Positions 32,987-39,389 of a stretch of 39,389 bases of DNA are shown here, in pieces (the stretch's first letter is position 1; each line of letters opens with the position of its first letter). Origin of the DNA: Candidatus Dormiibacterota bacterium (GTDB taxonomy: Bacteria > Chloroflexota > Dormibacteria > Aeolococcales > Bog-877); the NCBI GenBank assembly GCA_027306655.1, contig DAHUZL010000111.1, positions 1 through 39,389 of the forward strand, given 5' to 3'. A program made the position numbers and the translations under genes. The notes beneath the pieces were generated by a model. That model was not told the DNA's origin and did not search any database. It saw only the letters and a list, made by a program, of their open reading frames with translations.

Positions 32987-34189
32987 GTGACCGCGACCGT
33001 CGCCGACCCCCTCGCCCTGGGCACGCTGCCGCCGGCAATGCCGGCGTTCGTCATCCGGCCCGAGACGGAGGGGGAGCCGGAGCAGGCGATGCGCCTGGAG
33101 GAGGTCCCCACCCCCGAGCCCGGCCCCGACGACGTCATCGTCCGGGTGATGGCGGCGGGCGTCAACTACAACGGGGTGTGGGCCGCCCTGGGCGAGCCGG
33201 TCTCGGTGTTCAAGATCCACCAGGAGCCCTTCCACATCGCCGGCTCGGATGCCAGCGGGGTCGTCTGGCGGGTGGGGGCCAACGTCCGCCGCTGGCAACC
33301 CGGGGACGAGGTGGTGGTCCACTGCAACCAGTCGTGCGGCCAATGCCCGGAGTGCAACGGGCTGGACCCGATGGCGTGCAGCGAGCAGCGGATCTGGGGG
33401 TACGAGACCTCGTGGGGCTCATTCGGCCAGTTCTGCCGGGTCCAGGCGCAGCAGCTGCTGCCCAAGCCCCGCCACCTCACCTGGGAGGAGGCCGCCTCCT
33501 ACGGCCTCGTCTACTTCACCGCCTACCGGATGCTGGTCGACCGGGCTCGGATCCGGGCCGGCCAGAACGTCCTGGTCTGGGGCGGCGGGGGCGGTCTGGG
33601 CTCGATGGCGGTGCAGATCTGCCGTCTCTACTCCGCCAATGCGATCGCGGTCGTCTCCTCCGACGAGAAGGCGGCCCTCACCCGCGCCCTGGGGGCGACC
33701 GCGGCGATCAATCGCAGCGAGTTCGACCTGGTGAAGCGCCCATCGGAGACGGCTGAGCAGGGCCGCCACCGGGTCGCCGAGATGCGCCGCTTCGGCAAGC
33801 GCATCCGCGAGCTCACCGGGGGCCGTGACGTCGACATCGTCTTCGAGCACGTCGGCTCGGCCACCTTTCCGACCTCCGTCTTCGTCTGCTCCCGATTCGG
33901 CCAGGTGGTGATCTGCGGCGCCACCGCCGGCTACAACCTGGAGTTCGACGTCCGCTACCTGTGGATGCGCCAGAAGTCGATCATCGGCTCCCATTTCGCC
34001 AACGCCTACCAATGCCAGCAGGCCAACGAGCTCGTCATCCAGCGCAAGATCCAGCCGGTGGTGGGCGACGTCTTCCCCTTTGCGGACATCCCCCGAGCCC
34101 ATCAGGTGATGCGCCACAACCAGCACGCCGGCAAGATGGTGATCCTGGTCGGCGCCGCCCGGCGCGGGACCGGCGCCCATGGCGGCTGA
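32987..34189 (+). CDS. ccr: Crotonyl-CoA carboxylase/reductase
   Basis: A 400-residue medium-chain dehydrogenase/reductase. AFVIRPETEGEPEQAMRLEEV, MAAGVNYNGVWAALGEPVSVF, PFHIAGSDASGVVWRVG, EVVVHCNQSC, RIWGYETSWGSFGQF and RVQAQQLLPKP match Ccr along the whole N-terminal half. The NADPH-binding Rossmann motif is VLVWGGGGGLGSMAVQI, and VDIVFEHVGSATFPTSVFV, WMRQKSIIGSHFAN and NQHAGKMVIL complete the pattern. Ccr reductively carboxylates crotonyl-CoA to ethylmalonyl-CoA, the signature step of the ethylmalonyl-CoA pathway. GTG 32987 follows CGGAGGTGG; the track start at 32711 is in the leader. The 3' end overlaps the mutase gene by 11 bases. Confidence 0.93.
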   Translation: MTATVADPLALGTLPPAMPAFVIRPETEGEPEQAMRLEEVPTPEPGPDDVIVRVMAAGVNYNGVWAALGEPVSVFKIHQEPFHIAGSDASGVVWRVGANVRRWQPGDEVVVHCNQSCGQCPECNGLDPMACSEQRIWGYETSWGSFGQFCRVQAQQLLPKPRHLTWEEAASYGLVYFTAYRMLVDRARIRAGQNVLVWGGGGGLGSMAVQICRLYSANAIAVVSSDEKAALTRALGATAAINRSEFDLVKRPSETAEQGRHRVAEMRRFGKRIRELTGGRDVDIVFEHVGSATFPTSVFVCSRFGQVVICGATAGYNLEFDVRYLWMRQKSIIGSHFANAYQCQQANELVIQRKIQPVVGDVFPFADIPRAHQVMRHNQHAGKMVILVGAARRGTGAHGG

Positions 34190-35906
34190 GGTCGTGGGCG
34201 CCGCCCCCGGGGCCGGCCCGGGCGCACCGGCGGACGGGGAGGGTCAGCTGGCGGAGGATCGGGCCGCCTGGGCCGCCGGCCCCCTCGCCGCGGCCCAGGC
34301 CCGGGGGGAGCGCCGGGAGGCCTTCTGGACCCCGTCGGGCCTGCCGATCCTCCCCTGCTACACGCCGCTCGATGTCGCCCCCGGCCGCCACCGCGCCCGC
34401 GTCGGGCTCCCCGGCCAGCCTCCCTACACTCGCGGCCTGCGCGCCAACGGCTACCGGGGGCGTCCCTGGAGCATCCGCCAGTACGCTGGCTACGGGACCG
34501 GGGCGGAGACCAGTCGGCGCTTCCGCTTCCTCCTCGCGGAGGGTCAGACCGGGCTCTCGCTGGCCTTCGACCTCCCCACCCAGATGGGGCTGGACTCCGA
34601 TGACGCCCGCTCGCGCGGCGAGGTCGGCCGGCTCGGGGTGGCCGTCGACACCGTCGACGACCTCGCCGGCTGCTTCGAGGGGATCCCGATCGGGGCGGTC
34701 AGCACCTCGATGACGATCAACGCGCCGGCGGCGGTGCTGGTGGCGATGTACGCGGTGGCGGCCGAGGCCCAGGGGGTGGAGCCGGCCCAGCTGCAGGGCA
34801 CCGTCCAGAACGACGTGCTGAAGGAGTATGTCGCCCGGGGAACCTACATCTTCCCGCCCCGGCCCTCGCTGCGGCTGGCCGCCGACCTCGTCTGCTGGTG
34901 CGCCCGGTCGGCGCCGCGCTTCAACCCCATCTCCGTCTCCGGCTACCACCTCCGCGAGGCGGGCAGCACCGCGGTCCAGGAGATGGCCTTCGCGCTCGCC
35001 AACGCTTGTGCCTACGTCGACGCGGTGCGGGAGCGCGGGCTCGCCGTTGACGACTTCGCCCCGCGCCTCTCCTGGATCTTCAACACCCACAGCCATCTCT
35101 TCGAGGAGGTGGCCAAGTTCCGGGCCCTGCGCCGGATCTGGTGCGCCTTGATGCGGGATCGGTACGGGGCCCGGGACCCGGCCTCCTGGCAGCTGCGCAC
35201 GCACACCCAGACGGGGGGATCGGTGCTCACCGCCCAGGAGCCCCTCACCAACATCGTCCGGGCCGCCTACCAGGCGCTGGCCGCGGTCCTCGGCGGGGTG
35301 CAGTCGCTGGCCCTGTCCTGCTACGACGAGGCGCTCGGGATCCCCTCGGAGGCGGCCCAGCTGCTGGCCGTCCGCACCCAGCAGGTCCTGCTTGAGGAGA
35401 CCGGGGCGGCGGATACCGCGGACCCGCTGGCGGGGTCCTACGTGATCGAGGCCCTCACCGACCAGCTGGAGGCGCGGGCCCTGGCGCTGCTCGGGGAGGT
35501 GGAGGCCCGCGGCGGAGCGGTCGCCTGCATCGAGAGCGGCTGGATGCAGGGGGAGATCCAGGAGGAGGCGGTGCGGGCCGAGCGCGAGCTCGCCACCGGG
35601 GAGCGGCGGGTGGTGGGGCTCAACGTCGCGGTTGCCAGGGGGGGCGGTGGCGCCGCCACATCCGACTTCCGGGTCGACCCTGCCATCGAGCCGCAGCAAC
35701 GAGCGCGACTCCGGCAGGCGCGCGCCGACCGCGCCGCCGGGCCGGTGACGGACGCCCTGGGCCGGCTCGAGGCGGCCGCCCGCGATCCGGGGGCGGACCT
35801 GATGCCGCCCATCCTCGAGGCGGTGCGGCGGCGCGCGACGGTGGGTGAGGTCTGCCGGGTGCTGGCCCTTGTCTTCGGCCGCTACCGTGCCCCGGCCGTG
35901 ATCTGA
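34179..35906 (+). CDS. Acyl-CoA mutase large subunit, likely ethylmalonyl-CoA mutase, lacking a B12 domain
   Basis: A 575-residue catalytic (TIM-barrel) mutase chain. GYRGRPWSIRQYAGYGT, LSLAFDLPTQMGLDSD, STSMTINAPAAVLVAMY, GTVQNDVLKEYVARGTYIFPPRPSLRL, ISVSGYHLREAGSTAVQE and RTHTQTGGSVLT are methylmalonyl-CoA mutase family blocks; the arginine of VARGTY is kept where isobutyryl-CoA mutases have Gln. The chain ends without the C-terminal cobalamin domain (no DxHxxG), so a separate B12-binding subunit is required and is not in the window. Proteobacterial Ecm/MeaA is longer and carries that domain. Position between ccr and an acyl-CoA dehydrogenase argues for ethylmalonyl-CoA to methylsuccinyl-CoA; methylmalonyl-CoA is the alternative. 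Confidence 0.82.
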   Translation: MAAEVVGAAPGAGPGAPADGEGQLAEDRAAWAAGPLAAAQARGERREAFWTPSGLPILPCYTPLDVAPGRHRARVGLPGQPPYTRGLRANGYRGRPWSIRQYAGYGTGAETSRRFRFLLAEGQTGLSLAFDLPTQMGLDSDDARSRGEVGRLGVAVDTVDDLAGCFEGIPIGAVSTSMTINAPAAVLVAMYAVAAEAQGVEPAQLQGTVQNDVLKEYVARGTYIFPPRPSLRLAADLVCWCARSAPRFNPISVSGYHLREAGSTAVQEMAFALANACAYVDAVRERGLAVDDFAPRLSWIFNTHSHLFEEVAKFRALRRIWCALMRDRYGARDPASWQLRTHTQTGGSVLTAQEPLTNIVRAAYQALAAVLGGVQSLALSCYDEALGIPSEAAQLLAVRTQQVLLEETGAADTADPLAGSYVIEALTDQLEARALALLGEVEARGGAVACIESGWMQGEIQEEAVRAERELATGERRVVGLNVAVARGGGGAATSDFRVDPAIEPQQRARLRQARADRAAGPVTDALGRLEAAARDPGADLMPPILEAVRRRATVGEVCRVLALVFGRYRAPAVI

Positions 35907-35914
35907 GCGGGCCG

Positions 35915-37069
35915 ATGGCCGCCGCCGTGACCGACGAGCAGGCGGCGATCGTCGCCACCGTCCGCGACTTCGTCGAGCGGGAGGTGATCCCGACCGCCTC
36001 CGAGCTGGAGCGCGAGGACGTCTTCCCCGACGCGATCGTGGCCGGGATGCGCGCCCTCGGCCTCTTCGGGCTCACCATCCCGGAGGCCTACGGCGGCGCC
36101 GGGCTCGACCTGGTCACCTACGCCCTCGTGGTCGAGGAGCTGGCCCGCGGGTGGATGTCGGTGGCCGGGATCCTCAACACCCATGTGATCACGGCCCACC
36201 TGATCACCGCCTTCGGCACCGCGGCCCAGCGGCAGCGCTTCCTGCCCCGGCTGGCGTCGGCGGAGCTGCGCGCCGGGTTCAGCATGAGCGAGCCCGGTGG
36301 GGGCAGCGACGTGCAGGCGATCCGCACCCGGGCGGAGCGCCGCGGCGATGCGTACGTCGTCAACGGGACCAAGATGTGGGCCACCAACGGCGCCCGCGCC
36401 GGGTTGGTGGCGACCCTGGTCCGGACCGCCACCGACATCGAGCCCTCCCACCGCCAGCTCTCCTGCCTGCTCTGCGAGAAGGGGCCCGGGTTCGAGGCCG
36501 GCCGCTCCATCGGCAAGCTCGGCTACAAAGGCGTGGAGACCACCGAGCTCCTGTTCCGCGACAACCGCCAGCCGGCCCACAACCTGCTCGGCGGTGAGGA
36601 GGGCCAGGGCTTCCGTCAGATGATGTCGGGGATCGAGGTGGGACGGATCAACGTCGCCGCCCGCGCCGTCGGGGTCGCCCGCGCGGCCTTCGAGCACGCC
36701 CTCCGCTATGCGCGCGAGCGACGCACCTTCGGCCGTCCGATCGCCGAGCACCAGGCGATCCAGTTCAAGCTCGCCGACATGGCGACCAAGATCGAGGCGG
36801 CGCGGCTGCTCACCCACCGGGCGGCGGCGCGCAAGCAGGAGGGCCGGCGCAGCGACGTGGCGGCGGGGATGGCCAAGCTGTTCGCGTCCGAAGCCTGCCA
36901 GGAGGTGGTGCTGGAGGCGATGCGGATCTTCGGGGGGTACGGGTACAGCACCGAGTACCCGATCGAGCGGCTCTACCGGGACGCGCCCCTGCTCATCGTC
37001 GGCGAGGGAACCAACGAGATCCAGCGCCTGATCATCGCCCGCGGGCTGCTCGCGGGGGCGGATGACTGA
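35915..37069 (+). CDS. mcd: Acyl-CoA dehydrogenase, likely methylsuccinyl-CoA dehydrogenase
   Basis: A 384-residue flavin acyl-CoA dehydrogenase of normal family length. FSMSEPGGGSDVQAIRT and KMWATNGARAG are FAD/substrate-binding motifs; RRTFGRPIAEHQAIQFKLADM and AMRIFGGYGYSTEYPIERLYRD are the C-terminal family signatures. Glu364 in IVGEGTNEIQR is the catalytic base. The gene follows the mutase by 8 bases, which in this context points to oxidation of methylsuccinyl-CoA to mesaconyl-CoA, feeding the MaoC hydratase at 17.6 kb. Proteobacterial Mcd is longer, about 550 residues, so a short-chain acyl-CoA dehydrogenase of other specificity cannot be ruled out. Confidence 0.8.
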   Translation: MAAAVTDEQAAIVATVRDFVEREVIPTASELEREDVFPDAIVAGMRALGLFGLTIPEAYGGAGLDLVTYALVVEELARGWMSVAGILNTHVITAHLITAFGTAAQRQRFLPRLASAELRAGFSMSEPGGGSDVQAIRTRAERRGDAYVVNGTKMWATNGARAGLVATLVRTATDIEPSHRQLSCLLCEKGPGFEAGRSIGKLGYKGVETTELLFRDNRQPAHNLLGGEEGQGFRQMMSGIEVGRINVAARAVGVARAAFEHALRYARERRTFGRPIAEHQAIQFKLADMATKIEAARLLTHRAAARKQEGRRSDVAAGMAKLFASEACQEVVLEAMRIFGGYGYSTEYPIERLYRDAPLLIVGEGTNEIQRLIIARGLLAGADD

Positions 37070-37171
37070 CGCCGATCCCCTCGCCGCCAGGGTTGGGGTG
37101 GCCGTGCGTGGCACAGCCGTCACCGATCACGGACGCGGATGGAGCCGATCGCGACACCGATCTGGTAGCCG

Positions 37172-37195
37172 GGCCCGGTCCGACCGGGCCATAAT
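37172..37195 (+). promoter_or_regulatory. 19-bp palindrome abutting a -10-like CATAAT
   Basis: GGCCCGGTC-C-GACCGGGCC (37172-37190) is a perfect 9+9 palindrome whose last base begins CATAAT (37190-37195), itself 11 bases before ATG 37207. It could be an operator for the small gene that follows. Its distance from mcd (about 100 bases) and lack of a T-run make a terminator less likely. Confidence 0.5.
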
Positions 37196-37206
37196 CCCCT
37201 GGTCCT

Positions 37207-37548
37207 ATGCAGGCCGACACGGACGGGCCCGAACGGCGCCAGTTCCTGCGGCGCCTCGACGACATCCTCGAAGCGCTGGAGCAGCTGAACCTCCAGGAGC
37301 GCCCCCAGCTCCCGGAGGCGGTGCGGCGGTCCCTGTTGGCACAGGGGATCGTCTTCGACGACGCGCCCGACGTTCGGGCGCTGATCGAGCGGGTGTGGCG
37401 CAAGCAGGAGCCCTACCTGCTCCGGCTCGGGCCGGAGCGGCGGTCCGCCACGTCCCGCCGGGGTGGGGTCCGGCGACCGCCGCGGCACCAGGTGGTCGAG
37501 GGCATCCTCCGCCAGCTCGCCGAACCGCCGCGCCCGGCCCGCTCCTAG
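37207..37548 (+). CDS. Small hypothetical protein
   Basis: A 113-residue protein that I do not recognise. The first 75 residues (RRQFLRRLDDILEALEQLNLQERPQLPEAVRRSLLAQGI) look mostly alpha-helical and charged; the remainder is Arg-rich and basic (RRSATSRRGGVRRPPRHQ). There is no signal peptide or membrane segment. It has a plausible -10 (CATAAT) and palindrome in front and ends 25 bases before the alpha/beta hydrolase, so the two may be co-transcribed. The coding call rests on an intact frame, position and promoter, not on homology. Confidence 0.55.
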   Translation: MQADTDGPERRQFLRRLDDILEALEQLNLQERPQLPEAVRRSLLAQGIVFDDAPDVRALIERVWRKQEPYLLRLGPERRSATSRRGGVRRPPRHQVVEGILRQLAEPPRPARS

Positions 37549-37573
37549 CCGGCGGAACGGGGCCGGGCCGGGC

Positions 37574-38497
37574 GTGACCGCGGACGACAGGGCCGATCGC
37601 CCCCCCGCCCTGGAGGAGCGCTACCTCGCGCTCCCGCACGGCCGCGTCTTCACCCGCAGCGTGGGGGCGGGCGGCGTGCCGCTGCTCTGCCTCCACGGCG
37701 GACCGGGCTCCCCCCACGACTATCTGGAGGCCCTGGAGGGGCTGGCCGACCAGCGTCGGGTGGTCTTCTACGACCAGCTCGGCTGCGGACGCTCCGACCG
37801 CCCCGACAATCCCGAGCTCTGGACGGTGGAGTACTTCGTCGGCGAGCTGGCCCAGGTCCGCGAGCAGCTGGGGCTGGAGCGCTGCCATCTCTTCGGCAGC
37901 TCCTGGGGCGGGATGCTGGCGATGGCCGCCGTCCTCGACGGCGCCCGCCCGCCGCTGAGCCTGGTCCTGGCCAGCAGCCCGGCCAGCATTCCCCGCTGGA
38001 TCGCGGACTGCAACCGGCTGCGGGCCGAGCTGCCCGACGACGTCCGCGCCACCCTCGACCACCACGAGGCGACCGGGCACACCCTCTGCCCCGAATACCA
38101 GGGCGCGGTCGCCGCCTTCTACCGGCGCCACCTGTGCCGGCTGCAGCCCTGGCCGGCGGGCTTGGAGCGCAGCCTCGCCGGGATGGGGGTGCAGGTGTAC
38201 GAGACCATGAACGGCCCCAACGAGTTCACCACCACCGGGCGGCTGCGGGCGTTCGACGTCACCGACCGTCTCCCCGAGATCCGGCTTCCCACCCTCATCA
38301 CCGGGGGGCGCCACGACGAGTGCCGTCCCGAGCATCTGGCGGCGATGCAGCGCCTGATCCCGGGCGCCGAGCTGGTCATCTTCGAGCACAGCGCCCACCT
38401 CGCCTTCGCCGAGGAGACCGACCGCTACCTGGAGGTGGTGGCGCGCTTCCTGCATCGGGTCGAGGCCACCCTCGGCGGCGCGGCCGCCGCGGGCTGA
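37574..38497 (+). CDS. Alpha/beta hydrolase, proline iminopeptidase-like (S33)
   Basis: A 307-residue hydrolase. LLCLHGGPGSPHDY contains the HGGPG oxyanion motif of S33 peptidases; VVFYDQLGCGRSDRP follows; the nucleophile Ser110 is in FGSSWGGMLAM; the acid is in TGGRHDECRPEHL; and the histidine in FEHSAHLAF. Such enzymes release N-terminal proline or other residues from short peptides, or hydrolyse amino-acid amides. GTG 37574 is chosen since homology starts soon after; the track start at 37463 overlaps the preceding gene. Its stop lies three bases from the stop of the converging proC. Confidence 0.82.
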   Translation: MTADDRADRPPALEERYLALPHGRVFTRSVGAGGVPLLCLHGGPGSPHDYLEALEGLADQRRVVFYDQLGCGRSDRPDNPELWTVEYFVGELAQVREQLGLERCHLFGSSWGGMLAMAAVLDGARPPLSLVLASSPASIPRWIADCNRLRAELPDDVRATLDHHEATGHTLCPEYQGAVAAFYRRHLCRLQPWPAGLERSLAGMGVQVYETMNGPNEFTTTGRLRAFDVTDRLPEIRLPTLITGGRHDECRPEHLAAMQRLIPGAELVIFEHSAHLAFAEETDRYLEVVARFLHRVEATLGGAAAAG

Positions 38498-38500
38498 GTC

Positions 38501-39389
38501 TCAGACCCGGTCGTCGCCGCCCGACCCGGCACCCCCGGCCGGTCCCTCCAGGCTCTCCTCCAATCGGAGGGTGCGCCGGTAGGCGGCCCACACGGCGTCG
38601 CCGACCACCGTCCGCAACCCGCCCCGCTCCAGCGCCGCCAGCGCCTCCGCCGAGGTGCCGCCCGGCGAGGTGACCATGTCGCGGAGCTCGGCGACGTGCC
38701 GGCCGCTCTGGAGGGCGAAGGCCGCCGACCCCTGGATCGTGTCCAGCACCAGCGCCCGCGCCACGTGGCGGGCGAAGCCGATGTGGACGGCCGCGTCGAT
38801 CAGGGCTTCGATGAACAGGAAGATGTAGGTGGGGCCGGTGCCGCTCACCGCCGTCGCCATCGCCACCTGCCCCTCATCCTCCACCTCCACCTCCCGTCCC
38901 AGGGCCGAGAGCAGGCCCCGGGTGCGCGCCTTGCCGGACGCCGTCACCACGTCAGTGGCGTACCAGACCGTGACCCCCTGGCCGATCTGGGCGGGCGTGT
39001 TGGGCATCGCCCGGACGATCGCGGGATGGCGCAGGCCGGTGCCGAGGGCTCGGGTGCTGGCCCCGGCGACGATGCTGACCACCAGCTGGGCGGCGGTCAG
39101 CACCGGGGCCAGCTCGGGCAGCACCTGCGGCAGCACCTGCGGCTTCACCGCCAGCAGGCAGAGGTCGGCGTCCCGGGCGGCGGCCGCATTGCTGGCCGCG
39201 ACCGTGACCCCGTAGGTGTCGCCCAGGTGGGTCGCGCGGGCGGCCCGCGGGTGGCTGCACACCACCTGGTCGGCGGTGAGGAGCCGCTGGCGGAGCATCC
39301 CGGCCAGCATCGCCTCCGCCATCGCCCCGGCGCCGACGATGCCGACCCGCGCCCCGGCGAGGGGGCTCGGCCCGGAGGGACGGGGGGCG
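38501..39389 (-). CDS. proC: Pyrroline-5-carboxylate reductase (partial at window edge)
   Basis: Final step of proline synthesis, NAD(P)H reduction of pyrroline-5-carboxylate. The frame runs past the track's ATG 39322: upstream codons give ARVGIVGAGAMAEAML, the N-terminal Rossmann motif, so the true start lies at or beyond the right edge. Further landmarks are CLLAVKPQVLPQVL, AMPNTPAQIGQGVT, SGTGPTYIFLFIEALIDAAVHIGF and MVTSPGGTSAEALAALERGGLR, all typical of ProC. About 295 residues are visible. It converges on the alpha/beta hydrolase gene with three bases between stops. Confidence 0.92.
   Translation of the reverse strand, partial: APRPSGPSPLAGARVGIVGAGAMAEAMLAGMLRQRLLTADQVVCSHPRAARATHLGDTYGVTVAASNAAAARDADLCLLAVKPQVLPQVLPELAPVLTAAQLVVSIVAGASTRALGTGLRHPAIVRAMPNTPAQIGQGVTVWYATDVVTASGKARTRGLLSALGREVEVEDEGQVAMATAVSGTGPTYIFLFIEALIDAAVHIGFARHVARALVLDTIQGSAAFALQSGRHVAELRDMVTSPGGTSAEALAALERGGLRTVVGDAVWAAYRRTLRLEESLEGPAGGAGSGGDDRV

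Overview
The window is very GC-rich chromosomal DNA, densely coded on both strands, with many GTGA/ATGA start-stop overlaps and several starts that look leaderless. Gene content (ethylmalonyl-CoA pathway, form II CoxSLM-type hydroxylase, family 5 peptide-binding proteins, VapBC, a TipA-like MerR regulator, an actinobacterial-style AnmK) suggests an aerobic heterotrophic soil-type bacterium of Actinomycetota or a neighbouring lineage such as Chloroflexota/Dormibacterota. No rRNA, tRNA, phage, IS element or CRISPR array was seen, so the lineage is an inference.

Left edge (1-2571): a partial nucleotidyltransferase, then a malyl-CoA/beta-methylmalyl-CoA lyase-like gene translationally coupled to a PLP trans-sulfuration enzyme.

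2584-14013, the most interesting region: a divergent peptidoglycan (muropeptide) recycling locus. The leftward arm encodes a solute-binding protein, two permeases, AnmK (anhydro-MurNAc kinase) and two ATPases. The rightward arm encodes a GntR/UTRA regulator fused to a GNAT acetyltransferase, a cytoplasmic beta-lactamase-fold hydrolase resembling AmiE, and one polypeptide that fuses MurQ (MurNAc-6-P etherase) to NagA (GlcNAc-6-P deacetylase). Proposed flow: import of anhydro-muropeptide or amino sugar, peptide removal, AnmK, MurQ, NagA, GlcN-6-P. Both arms start from promoters that carry the same 17-base block (one mismatch) over the -35 and spacer, so one regulator probably controls both.

14166-21709: an intact VapBC module, an MMPL transporter, a mesaconyl-CoA hydratase-like MaoC protein, an orphan lipoprotein peptide-binding protein, a second Phd-type antitoxin with a decayed VapC, and a TipA-like MerR regulator with a classic 19-bp-spacer promoter. 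21722-25735: an S9 peptidase divergent from a second orphan binding protein that is a paralogue of the first.

25841-32696: two XdhC/CoxI-type maturation genes facing a coxS-L-M-D-E operon whose active-site loop (PYRGAGR) and gene order are those of form II, so a CO-oxidising role is not assured. Divergent from it, 32987-37069 is ccr, a mutase large subunit and an acyl-CoA dehydrogenase. With the MaoC and lyase genes these supply candidates for five core steps of the ethylmalonyl-CoA pathway at three separate places. The right edge holds a small unknown gene, an alpha/beta hydrolase and a partial proC.
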